Assembly: GCF_012726295.1 (NCBI RefSeq)
Contig: NZ_JABAOB010000007.1
Location: forward strand, 124,001 to 188,000
DNA length: 64,000 bases
Reading direction: 5' to 3'
From: Chitinophaga sp. Ak27
GTDB lineage: Bacteria; Bacteroidota; Bacteroidia; Chitinophagales; Chitinophagaceae
Part shown: in pieces, positions 17,080 through 24,970 of the stretch
Numbering within the stretch: the first letter of the stretch is position 1
Layout of the letters: every line of letters begins with the position of its first letter
Notes under the pieces: generated by a model
Told to the model about the DNA's origin: nothing
Database searches by the model: none
What the model saw: the letters and a program-made list of their open reading frames with translations, nothing else
Translations under genes and position numbers: made by a program

Positions 17080-18021
17080 TTATGCAGTTGCAGACTGCAT
17101 TTTATCCAATACGTCCATTACTTCTTTTACATGTTGGGCAGAGGTATTGAGTGATTCTTTTTCAGCCTCATTGAGTTGAAGCTCTATGATTTTTTCGATA
17201 CCGTTTTTGCCTAATACTACGGGAACGCCCAGGTAGATATCTTTCAGGCCATATTGGCCGGTAAGCCAGGCGCACACCGGGAAAATACGTTTTTCGTTTT
17301 TTACGATGGCTTCCACCATTTGGGCAGCTGCGGCGCCGGGAGCGTACCAGGCCGAAGTACCCAGGAGGTTCACTATCTCGCCACCCCCTACTTTCGTACG
17401 CTGGATAATAGCTTCCAGCTTGTCGGCTGCTACCAGTTCTGTTACCGGAATACCGCTTACCGTGGTGTAACGGGGAAGGGGCACCATGGTATCGCCATGT
17501 CCGCCCATGAGGATAGCCTGTATATCTTTGGGAGAGCAGCCTATTTCATCGGCCAGGAAAGCGCGGTAGCGGGCAGTATCCAGGATACCGGCCATACCGA
17601 ACACTTTGCTGCTGTCTTTTTTAGCGGTGAGGTAGCTACAATACGTCATTACATCCAGCGGATTGCTGACAATGATAATGATCGCGTCCGGAGAATGTTT
17701 GGTAATATTTTCTGTCACCGATTTCACAATGTTGGCATTGGTAGAAATCAGATCGTCTCTGCTCATACCTGGTTTACGGGGAAGCCCTGACGTAATTACC
17801 ACCACATTGCTGTTGGCGGTTTTAGTATAGTCGTTGGTCACTCCTGTAATTTTGGTGCTGTAATAATCAATGGGAGCCTGTTGCCATGTATCCAGCGCCT
17901 TACCTTCAGCCGTTCCTTCTTTGATATCCAATAAAACCACCTCCTGTAGAAAATCTCTGTGGGCCAGTACGTTAGCGCATGTGGCACCTACATTTCCGGC
18001 TCCTACTACTGTAACTTTCAT
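17080..18021 (-). CDS. mdh: Malate dehydrogenase
   Basis: An NAD-dependent enzyme of the TCA cycle, of the lactate-dehydrogenase-like type. The Rossmann motif VVGAGNVGATCANVLA opens the protein; the mobile loop GLPRKPGMSRDDL has the Arg that selects dicarboxylates (MDH rather than LDH), and His175 in GGHGDTMVPLPRY is the catalytic base. NPLDVMTY supplies the Asn of the active site. Its 313 residues are the usual length. A -7-like box TACATTTG lies at 18070-18063. Confidence 0.97.
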   Translation of the reverse strand: MKVTVVGAGNVGATCANVLAHRDFLQEVVLLDIKEGTAEGKALDTWQQAPIDYYSTKITGVTNDYTKTANSNVVVITSGLPRKPGMSRDDLISTNANIVKSVTENITKHSPDAIIIIVSNPLDVMTYCSYLTAKKDSSKVFGMAGILDTARYRAFLADEIGCSPKDIQAILMGGHGDTMVPLPRYTTVSGIPVTELVAADKLEAIIQRTKVGGGEIVNLLGTSAWYAPGAAAAQMVEAIVKNEKRIFPVCAWLTGQYGLKDIYLGVPVVLGKNGIEKIIELQLNEAEKESLNTSAQHVKEVMDVLDKMQSATA

Positions 18022-18062
18022 CTTGTCTATAGCTTTAAAAGTGAAGAATGAATGTGATTAAA

Positions 18063-18070
18063 CAAATGTA
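18063..18070 (-). promoter_or_regulatory. -7 box for mdh
   Basis: TACATTTG on the minus strand matches TAnnTTTG, about 41 bases before the mdh ATG. A TTG lies 14 bases further up, closer than usual. Confidence 0.5.
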
Positions 18071-18119
18071 ATGATTCGGCATTACAATAACCGGCCAGGC
18101 ATACACATTTTAACAAGGT

Positions 18120-18620
18120 TTATTTGTGCAGATAATACAGCAGAGAATCTATCTTAGCTGTTCCTTCAAAGCCTTTTACAAACTGTTGTTTCTTATTATA
18201 TATGTATAATCCCGGGAAGTAATGCAGATCATAGAAGTACATGATCTGCCGGGTAGGTTCGCTGGCCATAGTAATTGTTGGATAATTTTTGATCTTGTAT
18301 TGGTCGTAATATTCCTTCATTTGTTCCACTTTAAAGGGAGTGACCATCAGGATCTGCGTTTTCTGGAATTTATCGATATTTTTCAGGAGATCTTCTGTCA
18401 GGTGTTTACAGTGGTCGCAATCAACGCTGAATATGAATAACATGGTTTTTTCCCCTTTACGCAGGTCATTTTTGGTGATAGTATGGCCATCAACCAGGGT
18501 GAGGGGAAAAGCCGGGATGATCGGATATTGTAAATAAGCTGGTTTGGTGGGGAGAGTAGCAGTTTGAGCCTTCAAAAACACGGGTAAACAGCTTAAAATT
18601 GCGAAAAACACGTAGCGCAT
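18120..18620 (-). CDS. Exported thioredoxin-fold protein
   Basis: A 166-residue protein with a Sec signal peptide (MRYVFFAILSCLPVFLKAQ, cut near Ala18/Gln19) and a thioredoxin-like domain. The redox pair is C68-D-H-C71 in FSVDCDHCKHL, and the cis-proline region is seen in DLHYFPGLYIYN. It belongs with the periplasmic TlpA/redoxin-like proteins of Bacteroidota, probably a thiol oxidoreductase or sensor. No cytochrome or dsb genes are close by, so a partner is not evident. Confidence 0.8.
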   Translation of the reverse strand: MRYVFFAILSCLPVFLKAQTATLPTKPAYLQYPIIPAFPLTLVDGHTITKNDLRKGEKTMLFIFSVDCDHCKHLTEDLLKNIDKFQKTQILMVTPFKVEQMKEYYDQYKIKNYPTITMASEPTRQIMYFYDLHYFPGLYIYNKKQQFVKGFEGTAKIDSLLYYLHK

Positions 18621-18714
18621 ACGAATAAAAGTTTCTTGATTTGAGTTTAAATTTACCGGATAAATGTCATTTATTGCATAAAAAACACGAAAATTGGGCC
18701 GAAAAGGAACGAAT

Positions 18715-18737
18715 CTATCTAATTTTGGGAATTAGAT
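18715..18737. promoter_or_regulatory. Small inverted repeat before efp
   Basis: ATCTAATT and AATTAGAT flank a 5-base centre (TTGGG) just upstream of the efp promoter. It could be an operator; evidence is only the symmetry and position. Confidence 0.3.
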
Positions 18738-18739
18738 GC

Positions 18740-18768
18740 TTGTTCATATGCGAAAATTTTTACTTTTG
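18740..18768 (+). promoter_or_regulatory. Promoter of the efp-accB-accC region
   Basis: TTG (18740-18742), an 18-base spacer, then TACTTTTG (18761-18768). This is a good Bacteroidota -33/-7 promoter, with transcription starting near 18774 and a 38-base leader before efp. Confidence 0.7.
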
Positions 18769-18811
18769 CAATCCGTATAAATTTTTAACTTAAAATCAGT
18801 AACCTAAATTT

Positions 18812-19378
18812 ATGGCTACCACCGCAGATATCAGAACAGGATTAATCATCAAACTGGATAACAGTTTGTATTCTGTTGTAGAGTTTGGTCAGAATAAAAC
18901 CGCCCGTGCAGCCGCAAAGGTTTGGGCTAAATTGAAAGGCGTTGACAATAGCCGTTCTATAGAGCATACATGGAACTCGGGAGATACTATTTTCCCTATC
19001 CGTATTGAAAAGAAAGCTTTCCAGTTCTTATATAAAGACGATACCGGCTACAATTTCATGGATAATGAAACTTTCGAACAGATTGCTATGCCGGAAAATG
19101 CGATCGATGCGCCACAATTCCTGAAAGAGGGCCAGGAAGTGAGTGTACAAATCAATACTGAAACTGAACAGTACATGGCGGTAGAATTACCAGACAAGAT
19201 TGTCGTACTGGTAACCTACTCTGAGCCAGGCGTAAAGGGCGATACGGCTACACGTACCCTGAAACCAGCTACTGTTGAAACAGGTGCGACTGTAATGGTG
19301 CCACTGTTTGTGGAAGAAGGGGAAATGATCCGTGTGAACACCAAGAATGGTGAATATATCGAAAGAGTAAAAGGGTAA
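18812..19378 (+). CDS. efp: Elongation factor P, Arg32 type
   Basis: EF-P enters the ribosomal E site and relieves stalling at polyproline. It is full length at 188 residues with three beta domains. The loop that reaches the peptidyl-transferase centre reads QNKTARAAAKV instead of the common PGKG; aligned without gaps to E. coli EF-P, the Lys34 position is occupied here by Arg32 (codon 18905-18907). This matches the NKSGR-type loop of Pseudomonas EF-P, whose Arg32 is rhamnosylated by EarP. No modification enzyme is in the window. accB and accC follow, so it is probably the first gene of that operon. Confidence 0.95.
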   Translation: MATTADIRTGLIIKLDNSLYSVVEFGQNKTARAAAKVWAKLKGVDNSRSIEHTWNSGDTIFPIRIEKKAFQFLYKDDTGYNFMDNETFEQIAMPENAIDAPQFLKEGQEVSVQINTETEQYMAVELPDKIVVLVTYSEPGVKGDTATRTLKPATVETGATVMVPLFVEEGEMIRVNTKNGEYIERVKG

Positions 19379-19505
19379 TAGCATTTTTTAATTTTTGATT
19401 GACTGACGGGAATGTTGTTTCCAGGAGGATTTCCTGTGGAACAGGGTTCCTGAACGTGTGAATCGAATTTTCATATTCTATATTTCTAAACCAAAAACTG
19501 TCTAC

Positions 19506-20000
19506 ATGGACTTTAAACAGATTCAGGAACTGGTAAAAATGATCAATAAATCAAATATCAGTGAACTGAGCATTGAGCAGGACAAGTTTAAGATTACAAT
19601 AAAACAAAAGGATAACGAAGTACAACAGGTAATCACTGTTCCTGCCGCCGTGGCAACTGCCGCCGTACAGCCTGTAGCCCCTGTTGCTTCCGCAGCAGCT
19701 CCTGCCGCCGCCGCTCCCGCAGCTCCCGCTGCAGCTCCCGTAGCACCTGCAAAGGCGGACAACCTGGTAACGATCAAATCTCCTATGATCGGAACCTTTT
19801 ACCGCAGCGCCGGACCAGACAAAGCTCCATTCGTAAATGTGGGTGATGAGGTATCTTCCGGCAAAGTGGTGTGCATCATCGAAGCAATGAAGTTATTCAA
19901 CGAGATAGAGAGTGAAGTGAGTGGAAAAATCGTGAAAGTGCTGGTAGATGACGCATCTCCGGTAGAATACGACCAACCTTTATTTTTAGTTGAACCATAA
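19506..20000 (+). CDS. accB: Biotin carboxyl carrier protein of acetyl-CoA carboxylase
   Basis: It carries the biotin that AccC carboxylates, for malonyl-CoA in fatty-acid synthesis. The 164 residues comprise an N-terminal part (MDFKQIQELVKMINKSNI), an Ala/Pro-rich flexible linker (about residues 45-80) and a biotinyl domain with biotinylated Lys129 in EAMKLFNEIES. ATG 19506 is the start; the open frame upstream has no ATG. The 127-base gap after efp contains small hairpins such as GGAAC/GTTCC (19438-19450). accC follows after a palindrome. Confidence 0.96.
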   Translation: MDFKQIQELVKMINKSNISELSIEQDKFKITIKQKDNEVQQVITVPAAVATAAVQPVAPVASAAAPAAAAPAAPAAAPVAPAKADNLVTIKSPMIGTFYRSAGPDKAPFVNVGDEVSSGKVVCIIEAMKLFNEIESEVSGKIVKVLVDDASPVEYDQPLFLVEP

Positions 20001-20088
20001 TAATAGCCTTTACCGTTAGCCTTTGGCATTCAGTATTATATACAATACTGACAGCTAAAGGCTAACCGCTAAAAGCTAACTGCTATTA
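20001..20088. repeat. Palindromic element between accB and accC
   Basis: Nearly the whole accB-accC gap folds: TAATAGC/GCTATTA outside, GTTAGCCTTT/AAAGGCTAAC (20015-20024 with 20057-20066) in the middle and CAGTATT/AATACTG inside. It is made of repeated GCTAA/TTAGC words. There is no T run, so it should let transcription pass while perhaps adjusting the accB:accC ratio. It resembles the 39.8-kb palindrome in style but not in sequence. Confidence 0.7.
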
Positions 20089-20107
20089 TTAACTTATAAG
20101 GAAAACA

Positions 20108-21445
20108 ATGTTCAAAAAAATATTGATTGCCAATCGTGGTGAAATTGCCCTTCGGATTATCCGTACCTGTAAGGAAATGGGTATCAAAACGGTGGCAGTT
20201 TATTCTACTGCAGATAAAGACAGTTTGCATGTGAAATTTGCCGATGAAGCAGTATGCATAGGTAAACCACAGAGCACAGAGTCTTATTTGAATATCCCTC
20301 ACCTGATGGCAGCTGCTGAAATTACCAACGCAGATGCTATTCACCCGGGATATGGCTTCCTGGCCGAAAATGCCCGTTTTGCTGAAATCTGCGGTGAGCA
20401 TGGTATCAAGTTCATCGGCCCAACACCGGAAATGATCCGTAAGATGGGAGACAAGATGACGGCGAAGGAAACCATGATTGCTGCGGGCGTACCTGTTATT
20501 CCGGGTTCTGATGGTTTATTGCAGAGTGTGGATGAAGCAAAGGCACTGGCAAAAACCATGGGGCTGCCGGTTATCCTGAAAGCTACTGCCGGTGGTGGTG
20601 GTAAAGGTATGCGTGTGGTATGGGAAGACAGTGAGCTGGAAAATGCCTACAACATGGCCAAGAACGAGGCTCGCGCGGCTTTCAGTAATGATGGTATCTA
20701 CATGGAGAAATTCGTGGAAGAACCCCGACATATTGAAATCCAGGTAGCGGGTGATCAATACGGTAAAGTATGTCACTTGAGTGAAAGAGATTGCTCTATC
20801 CAGCGTCGTCACCAGAAGCTGGTAGAAGAATCTCCTTCTCCGTTTATGACGCCTGAGCTGCGTGAGAAAATGGGAGAAGCAGCTATTAAGGCCGCCAGTG
20901 CGATCAACTACGAGAGTGTTGGTACTATTGAGTTCCTGGTTGATAAGCACCGTAATTTCTACTTCATGGAGATGAATACACGTATCCAGGTAGAGCATGG
21001 TGTAACGGAAGAAGTGATCAATTTTGACCTCGTAAAAGAACAGATCAAGATTGCGGCAGGTATTCCTATCTCCGGAAAAAATTATACGCCACAGATGCAT
21101 GCCATCGAGTGCCGTATTAATGCGGAAGATCCTTACAATGATTTCCGTCCTTCTCCGGGAAAAATTACTACCCTGCATATTCCGGGTGGTCATGGGGTGC
21201 GTGTGGATTCACATATCTACGCTGGTTATGTTATTCCTCCGTATTATGATTCTATGGTGGCAAAAATCATCACCATGGCGCAAACCCGTGAAGAGGCAAT
21301 CAATACCATGGAGCGTGCACTGAGCGAGTTTGTGATCGAAGGTGTAAAAACAACTATTCCATTCCATCAGCAGTTGATGCGTGATGAAAATTTCCGTAAG
21401 GGTAACTTTACTACTAAGTTTACAGAAACGTTTAAGCTGGTATAA
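20108..21445 (+). CDS. accC: Acetyl-CoA carboxylase, biotin carboxylase subunit
   Basis: An ATP-grasp enzyme that carboxylates biotin on AccB with bicarbonate. The 445 residues start MFKKILIANRGEIALRIIRT. The ATP loop KATAGGGGKGMR, the catalytic region ERDCSIQRRHQKLVEESPSP and the EMNTRIQVEHGVTE motif (usual PVTE replaced by GVTE) are present. It follows accB across the palindrome and is closed by a terminator. Confidence 0.97.
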   Translation: MFKKILIANRGEIALRIIRTCKEMGIKTVAVYSTADKDSLHVKFADEAVCIGKPQSTESYLNIPHLMAAAEITNADAIHPGYGFLAENARFAEICGEHGIKFIGPTPEMIRKMGDKMTAKETMIAAGVPVIPGSDGLLQSVDEAKALAKTMGLPVILKATAGGGGKGMRVVWEDSELENAYNMAKNEARAAFSNDGIYMEKFVEEPRHIEIQVAGDQYGKVCHLSERDCSIQRRHQKLVEESPSPFMTPELREKMGEAAIKAASAINYESVGTIEFLVDKHRNFYFMEMNTRIQVEHGVTEEVINFDLVKEQIKIAAGIPISGKNYTPQMHAIECRINAEDPYNDFRPSPGKITTLHIPGGHGVRVDSHIYAGYVIPPYYDSMVAKIITMAQTREEAINTMERALSEFVIEGVKTTIPFHQQLMRDENFRKGNFTTKFTETFKLV

Positions 21446-21465
21446 CGGTAACGGTTATATTATTG

Positions 21466-21497
21466 TAAAAAGTCCTCCTGAAAGGGAGGACTTTTTT
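21466..21497 (+). terminator. Terminator after accC
   Basis: AAAAGTCCTCC pairs with GGAGGACTTTT around a short loop, followed by TTTT. Confidence 0.93.
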
Positions 21498-21505
21498 TGT
21501 ACATT

Positions 21506-22327
21506 TTACTTTCGATAAGTTATTTCCAGGCTCACAAAGCTGAATAGCAGAAAATTGAGTTCTCCTTTTTTGGGGTCGCCGGCCATATTGATTTGTAGTG
21601 GTAGTCCGTAATTATTATAGCTATCAGCAACAAAGGCATTGTTTTTACTGTAGTCCACATCTATGAGCTGCCATATCGGGTGCAGTTGATGTGGATTTAT
21701 TTTGTTGTCATAAACGGGAAATGCATCGTTGGAGCTGGTAGTATTGCCCGGGCCAACTACGGTGGTATTGATTTTATAAGCATTACCTGCTGAGTTATAA
21801 AAATAGGTAGTCGTTACTACGTCAGCATACGCAGTTCCCTGGTATCGGTAGTTGATAACCTGTGTAATCCGGTCTTGGTTGTCATAAAGATATTTTTTGA
21901 CAAAAAAAGAGTAGAGCGAGGTGGTGATTGTTAGCGTACTTCTGTCGTAAGTGCCAAAGTTAAAGATACTGTCTATCATTACTCTTTTTCTGGTATCCAG
22001 CAAATATTTATGAGCTACTTCATAATTGGGGTTACCATCATAGTAGGCGCCAATAATTACCCTTAGTCTGTCTTGTGGGTCATAGCCGATCAGGAATTGT
22101 GGATAGCCGGTTTGTACCCTTGATCCGATCAGGCTTACGGGATTGTTTTTGTTGTTGTAAGTGATGTTGATGGAGTCTTCGAAGAGCTGCGTGGTAAGTC
22201 CTTTCAACCGGGTGATTTCAAAAAAAGGAGTGTGGGGAATGATAACTGGGGGCTTCAGACAGCTGTTGTTGGAAAGGAGCAGGAAAGCGGCGATCGCATA
22301 AAGCACCGGATAAATTTGTTTTTTCAT
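21506..22327 (-). CDS. Putative lipoprotein of unknown function
   Basis: A 273-residue protein with a signal peptide ending in a lipobox-like SNNSC, so it is probably lipid-anchored. The body contains short YD-like strands (YLLDTRKRVMIDSI, KYLYDNQDRITQVINYRY, TTTYFYNSAGNAYKI) such as occur in many Bacteroidota DUF4595-like lipoproteins. No function is known. It is a single gene between the convergent accC and the downstream side of glnN. Confidence 0.6.
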   Translation of the reverse strand: MKKQIYPVLYAIAAFLLLSNNSCLKPPVIIPHTPFFEITRLKGLTTQLFEDSINITYNNKNNPVSLIGSRVQTGYPQFLIGYDPQDRLRVIIGAYYDGNPNYEVAHKYLLDTRKRVMIDSIFNFGTYDRSTLTITTSLYSFFVKKYLYDNQDRITQVINYRYQGTAYADVVTTTYFYNSAGNAYKINTTVVGPGNTTSSNDAFPVYDNKINPHQLHPIWQLIDVDYSKNNAFVADSYNNYGLPLQINMAGDPKKGELNFLLFSFVSLEITYRK

Positions 22328-22440
22328 ACAAATTCGTTTTTTAATGAAAAAATTGAGGTTAATAAAAGAGGCTATCCGGAATAGGAGGTGTATTGGAAAT
22401 AGGTTTAAGAAGTGAACGTGAAGTTACCAAAAAAAGCAAA

Positions 22441-22462
22441 GCCCCGGATGAAAATCCGGGGC
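22441..22462 (-). terminator. Terminator after glnN
   Basis: GCCCCGGAT pairs with ATCCGGGGC around a 4-base loop. On the minus strand it is followed by TTTGCTTTTTTT. It lies about 30 bases after the glnN stop. Confidence 0.92.
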
Positions 22463-22491
22463 TAATCATACACCAAAACAATCTTACGGTT

Positions 22492-24681
22492 TTATCGCAA
22501 GAAAAGCAGCTCTCTGTATTTAGGCAGTGCCCATTTTTTGTCGTCCACCAGGAACTCCAGTTTATCGGAGTGGTAGCGGATAACATCAAAGTACGGCTTA
22601 ATCTTTTCACAATAGTCTATCGCTTTTTGGCGGCTATCGGTGAGCTTGTTAGCTACCTTACGCGCCTCAATCATAGCCTGTACATTTTCACTAATTACAT
22701 TGATATGTTCAGCTATTTTAGCGGCAATTTGTTTCTGTGCTTTTACGCTGTCGTCGCCTAACCCGATTGCTTTCAGGCCATTGATGTTGGCTACCAGTTC
22801 ATTTAAGTAGCTAATAGCAGATGGCAGGATAGTGTTGGTAGCGAGGTCGCCGATAACGCGGGCTTCGATCTGTACTTTCTTCACATAATCTTCCAGCAGT
22901 ATTTCGTGGCGTGCGTGCAGTTCTTTTTCGTTGTAAACGCCGGTTTCTGTGTAAAGTTGGGTTGCTTTAGGTGTTACCATTGCATCCAGCGCTTTAGGAG
23001 TGGTTTTTACATTAGCCAAACCTCTTTTTGCTGCTTCTTTTTCCCATTCTTCACTGTAGCCGTCGCCTTCGAACAGTATTTTTTCCGAATCTACAATATA
23101 TTTCCGAAGAGTTTGCATAATGGCAATCTCTTTTTTCTCGCCTTTTTCGATCAGACCGTCTACTTCTGTTTTGAAATCTGTCAGGGTCTTAGCCATGATG
23201 GTGTTCATCACAGTCATAGCAGAAGCACAGTTAGCAGAAGAACCTACCGCGCGGAACTCAAACTTGTTGCCGGTGAAAGCAAAAGGAGAGGTACGGTTAC
23301 GGTCGGTGTTATCCAGCATCAGTTCAGGAATATGACGGTGCAGATCCATTTTCAGGATGGCTTCGTCTTGTTCATCGAACTTGTTGTTTACGCGGTTTTT
23401 AACTTCCTGCAGTACATCGAAGAGGAATTTACCGGTAAATACGGAAATGATAGCAGGAGGAGCTTCGTTAGCGCCCAGACGGAAGTCGTTGCTGGGAGAA
23501 GCGATAGCAGCTCTCATCAGGTCGGCGTAGTCATGTACCGCTTTGATGGTGTTCACAAAGAAAGTGAGGAACATCAGGTTGGTTTTCGGAGTTTTACCAG
23601 GAGCCAGCAGGTTAACGCCGGTGTCGGTAGACATGCTCCAGTTGTTGTGTTTACCGGAACCGTTGATGCCTGCAAAAGGTTTCTCGTGCAGTAACACTTT
23701 CAGTTTGTGACGTTTAGCCACTTTATTCATTACATCCATCAGCAGCGAGTTGTGGTCTACCGCGATGTTGATTTCTTCAAATATAGGAGCACATTCGAAC
23801 TGAGAAGGAGCCACCTCATTGTGACGGGTTCTTAAAGGAATACCCAGTTTGTAGGCTTCTACTTCGAAATCGCGCATGTAAGCGTATGCACGCTCAGGGA
23901 TAGCACCGAAGTAGTGGTCTTCCAGCTGTTGACCTTTGGAAGGCGCGTGACCTACCACAGTACGGCCAGTCATGATCAGGTCAGGACGGGCATTTGCCAT
24001 TGCTTCGTCTACCAGGAAGTATTCCTGTTCCCAACCCAGGGTACCGGTTACTTTGGTAACGTTTTTATCGAAATAGTTACATACGTCTACTGCAGCTTTG
24101 TCCATAGCAGCCAGGGCTTTCAGCAGTGGCGCTTTATAATCCAGCGATTCGCCGGTGTAGGATACAAAGATAGTAGGAATGCAGAGTGTTTTACCGTAAG
24201 CCTGTTCCAGGATGAATGCAGGAGAAGAAGGATCCCATGCAGTATAACCACGTGCTTCGAAAGTAGCTCTCAAGCCGCCGTTAGGAAAGCTGGAAGCATC
24301 TGGTTCCTGTTGTACCAGTGCATCGCCATCAAAAGTTTCGAGCGCAGTACCATCACCTTTCAGGGTGAAGAAAGAGTCATGCTTTTCAGCAGTGGTACCT
24401 GTTAATGGTTGGAACCAGTGTGTGTAGTGAGTTACACCTTTCTTCATGGCCCATGCCTTCATGCCGGAAGCAATTTGCTCGGACATCTTACGTTCCAGCT
24501 TGGTGCCATTTTTAACAGAGTTCATCAGGCTTTTATAAGCCTCATCGCTCAGGTATTCCCGAACAACTTTACCAGTGAATACATTGCTGCCAAATACTTC
24601 GGTAATTTTACCGTTATGTTCGGTGAGAGTGGAGTCTACGCCAGCTAATCCTTCCAGCGCTTTGAAACGTAACGATTGCAT
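22492..24681 (-). CDS. glnN: Glutamine synthetase, type III
   Basis: It makes glutamine from glutamate, ammonia and ATP. Type III enzymes are about 730 residues, far longer than types I and II, and were first described in Bacteroides; from MQSLRFKALEGLAG this one has 729 residues. Diagnostic parts include GWEQEYFLVDEA (metal-binding Glu), NGSGKHNNWSMST (catalytic/ATP loop) and TSPFAFTGNKFEFRAVGSSA. The frame extends seven codons further up to ATG 24702, but family length supports ATG 24681. The 268-base divergent region with purL lacks a convincing promoter on this side. Confidence 0.95.
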   Translation of the reverse strand: MQSLRFKALEGLAGVDSTLTEHNGKITEVFGSNVFTGKVVREYLSDEAYKSLMNSVKNGTKLERKMSEQIASGMKAWAMKKGVTHYTHWFQPLTGTTAEKHDSFFTLKGDGTALETFDGDALVQQEPDASSFPNGGLRATFEARGYTAWDPSSPAFILEQAYGKTLCIPTIFVSYTGESLDYKAPLLKALAAMDKAAVDVCNYFDKNVTKVTGTLGWEQEYFLVDEAMANARPDLIMTGRTVVGHAPSKGQQLEDHYFGAIPERAYAYMRDFEVEAYKLGIPLRTRHNEVAPSQFECAPIFEEINIAVDHNSLLMDVMNKVAKRHKLKVLLHEKPFAGINGSGKHNNWSMSTDTGVNLLAPGKTPKTNLMFLTFFVNTIKAVHDYADLMRAAIASPSNDFRLGANEAPPAIISVFTGKFLFDVLQEVKNRVNNKFDEQDEAILKMDLHRHIPELMLDNTDRNRTSPFAFTGNKFEFRAVGSSANCASAMTVMNTIMAKTLTDFKTEVDGLIEKGEKKEIAIMQTLRKYIVDSEKILFEGDGYSEEWEKEAAKRGLANVKTTPKALDAMVTPKATQLYTETGVYNEKELHARHEILLEDYVKKVQIEARVIGDLATNTILPSAISYLNELVANINGLKAIGLGDDSVKAQKQIAAKIAEHINVISENVQAMIEARKVANKLTDSRQKAIDYCEKIKPYFDVIRYHSDKLEFLVDDKKWALPKYRELLFLR

Positions 24682-24900
24682 GCTGTAAAATATTTTACAC
24701 AAAAGAACGCATACCTTGCCTTAAATACAAATAAATTGTTCATTTTAATTTAAAATTTACGTTTCGGGTCTTTAAAAGACGCTTTTTTTGCTATTTGATC
24801 AAATAATTGAATGATGGGCACTGTAAAACTGATAAATTTAAAATTTATTAATATAATGATGCTTTGCTAAAAAAGCTGTTTTCGCTCCCCGGTTCACCTA

Positions 24901-24931
24901 TTGTCATTTGCAGGAAAATCATGTACTTTTG
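24901..24931 (+). promoter_or_regulatory. Promoter of purL
   Basis: TTG (24901-24903), a 20-base spacer, then TACTTTTG (24924-24931). Transcription should begin near 24937, so the open frame upstream of ATG 24971 is not translated. Confidence 0.7.
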
Positions 24932-24970
24932 CGACTTCTTTTAAATTACTCGTTTTTTATACTTAAATAC

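Noticed and set aside
20516..21193. 225-codon frame opposite accC
   Set aside because: Antisense to a highly conserved gene, composition typical of a shadow frame.
22906..23694. 262-codon frame on the plus strand opposite glnN
   Set aside because: It lies wholly inside a clear type III glutamine synthetase gene, its product has no recognisable motif, and no promoter precedes it. It is an antisense shadow of codon bias.
24772..24900. Riboswitch upstream of purL
   Set aside because: The region is AT rich without the paired elements of a purine riboswitch, and the predicted mRNA leader (about 34 bases) is too short for one.
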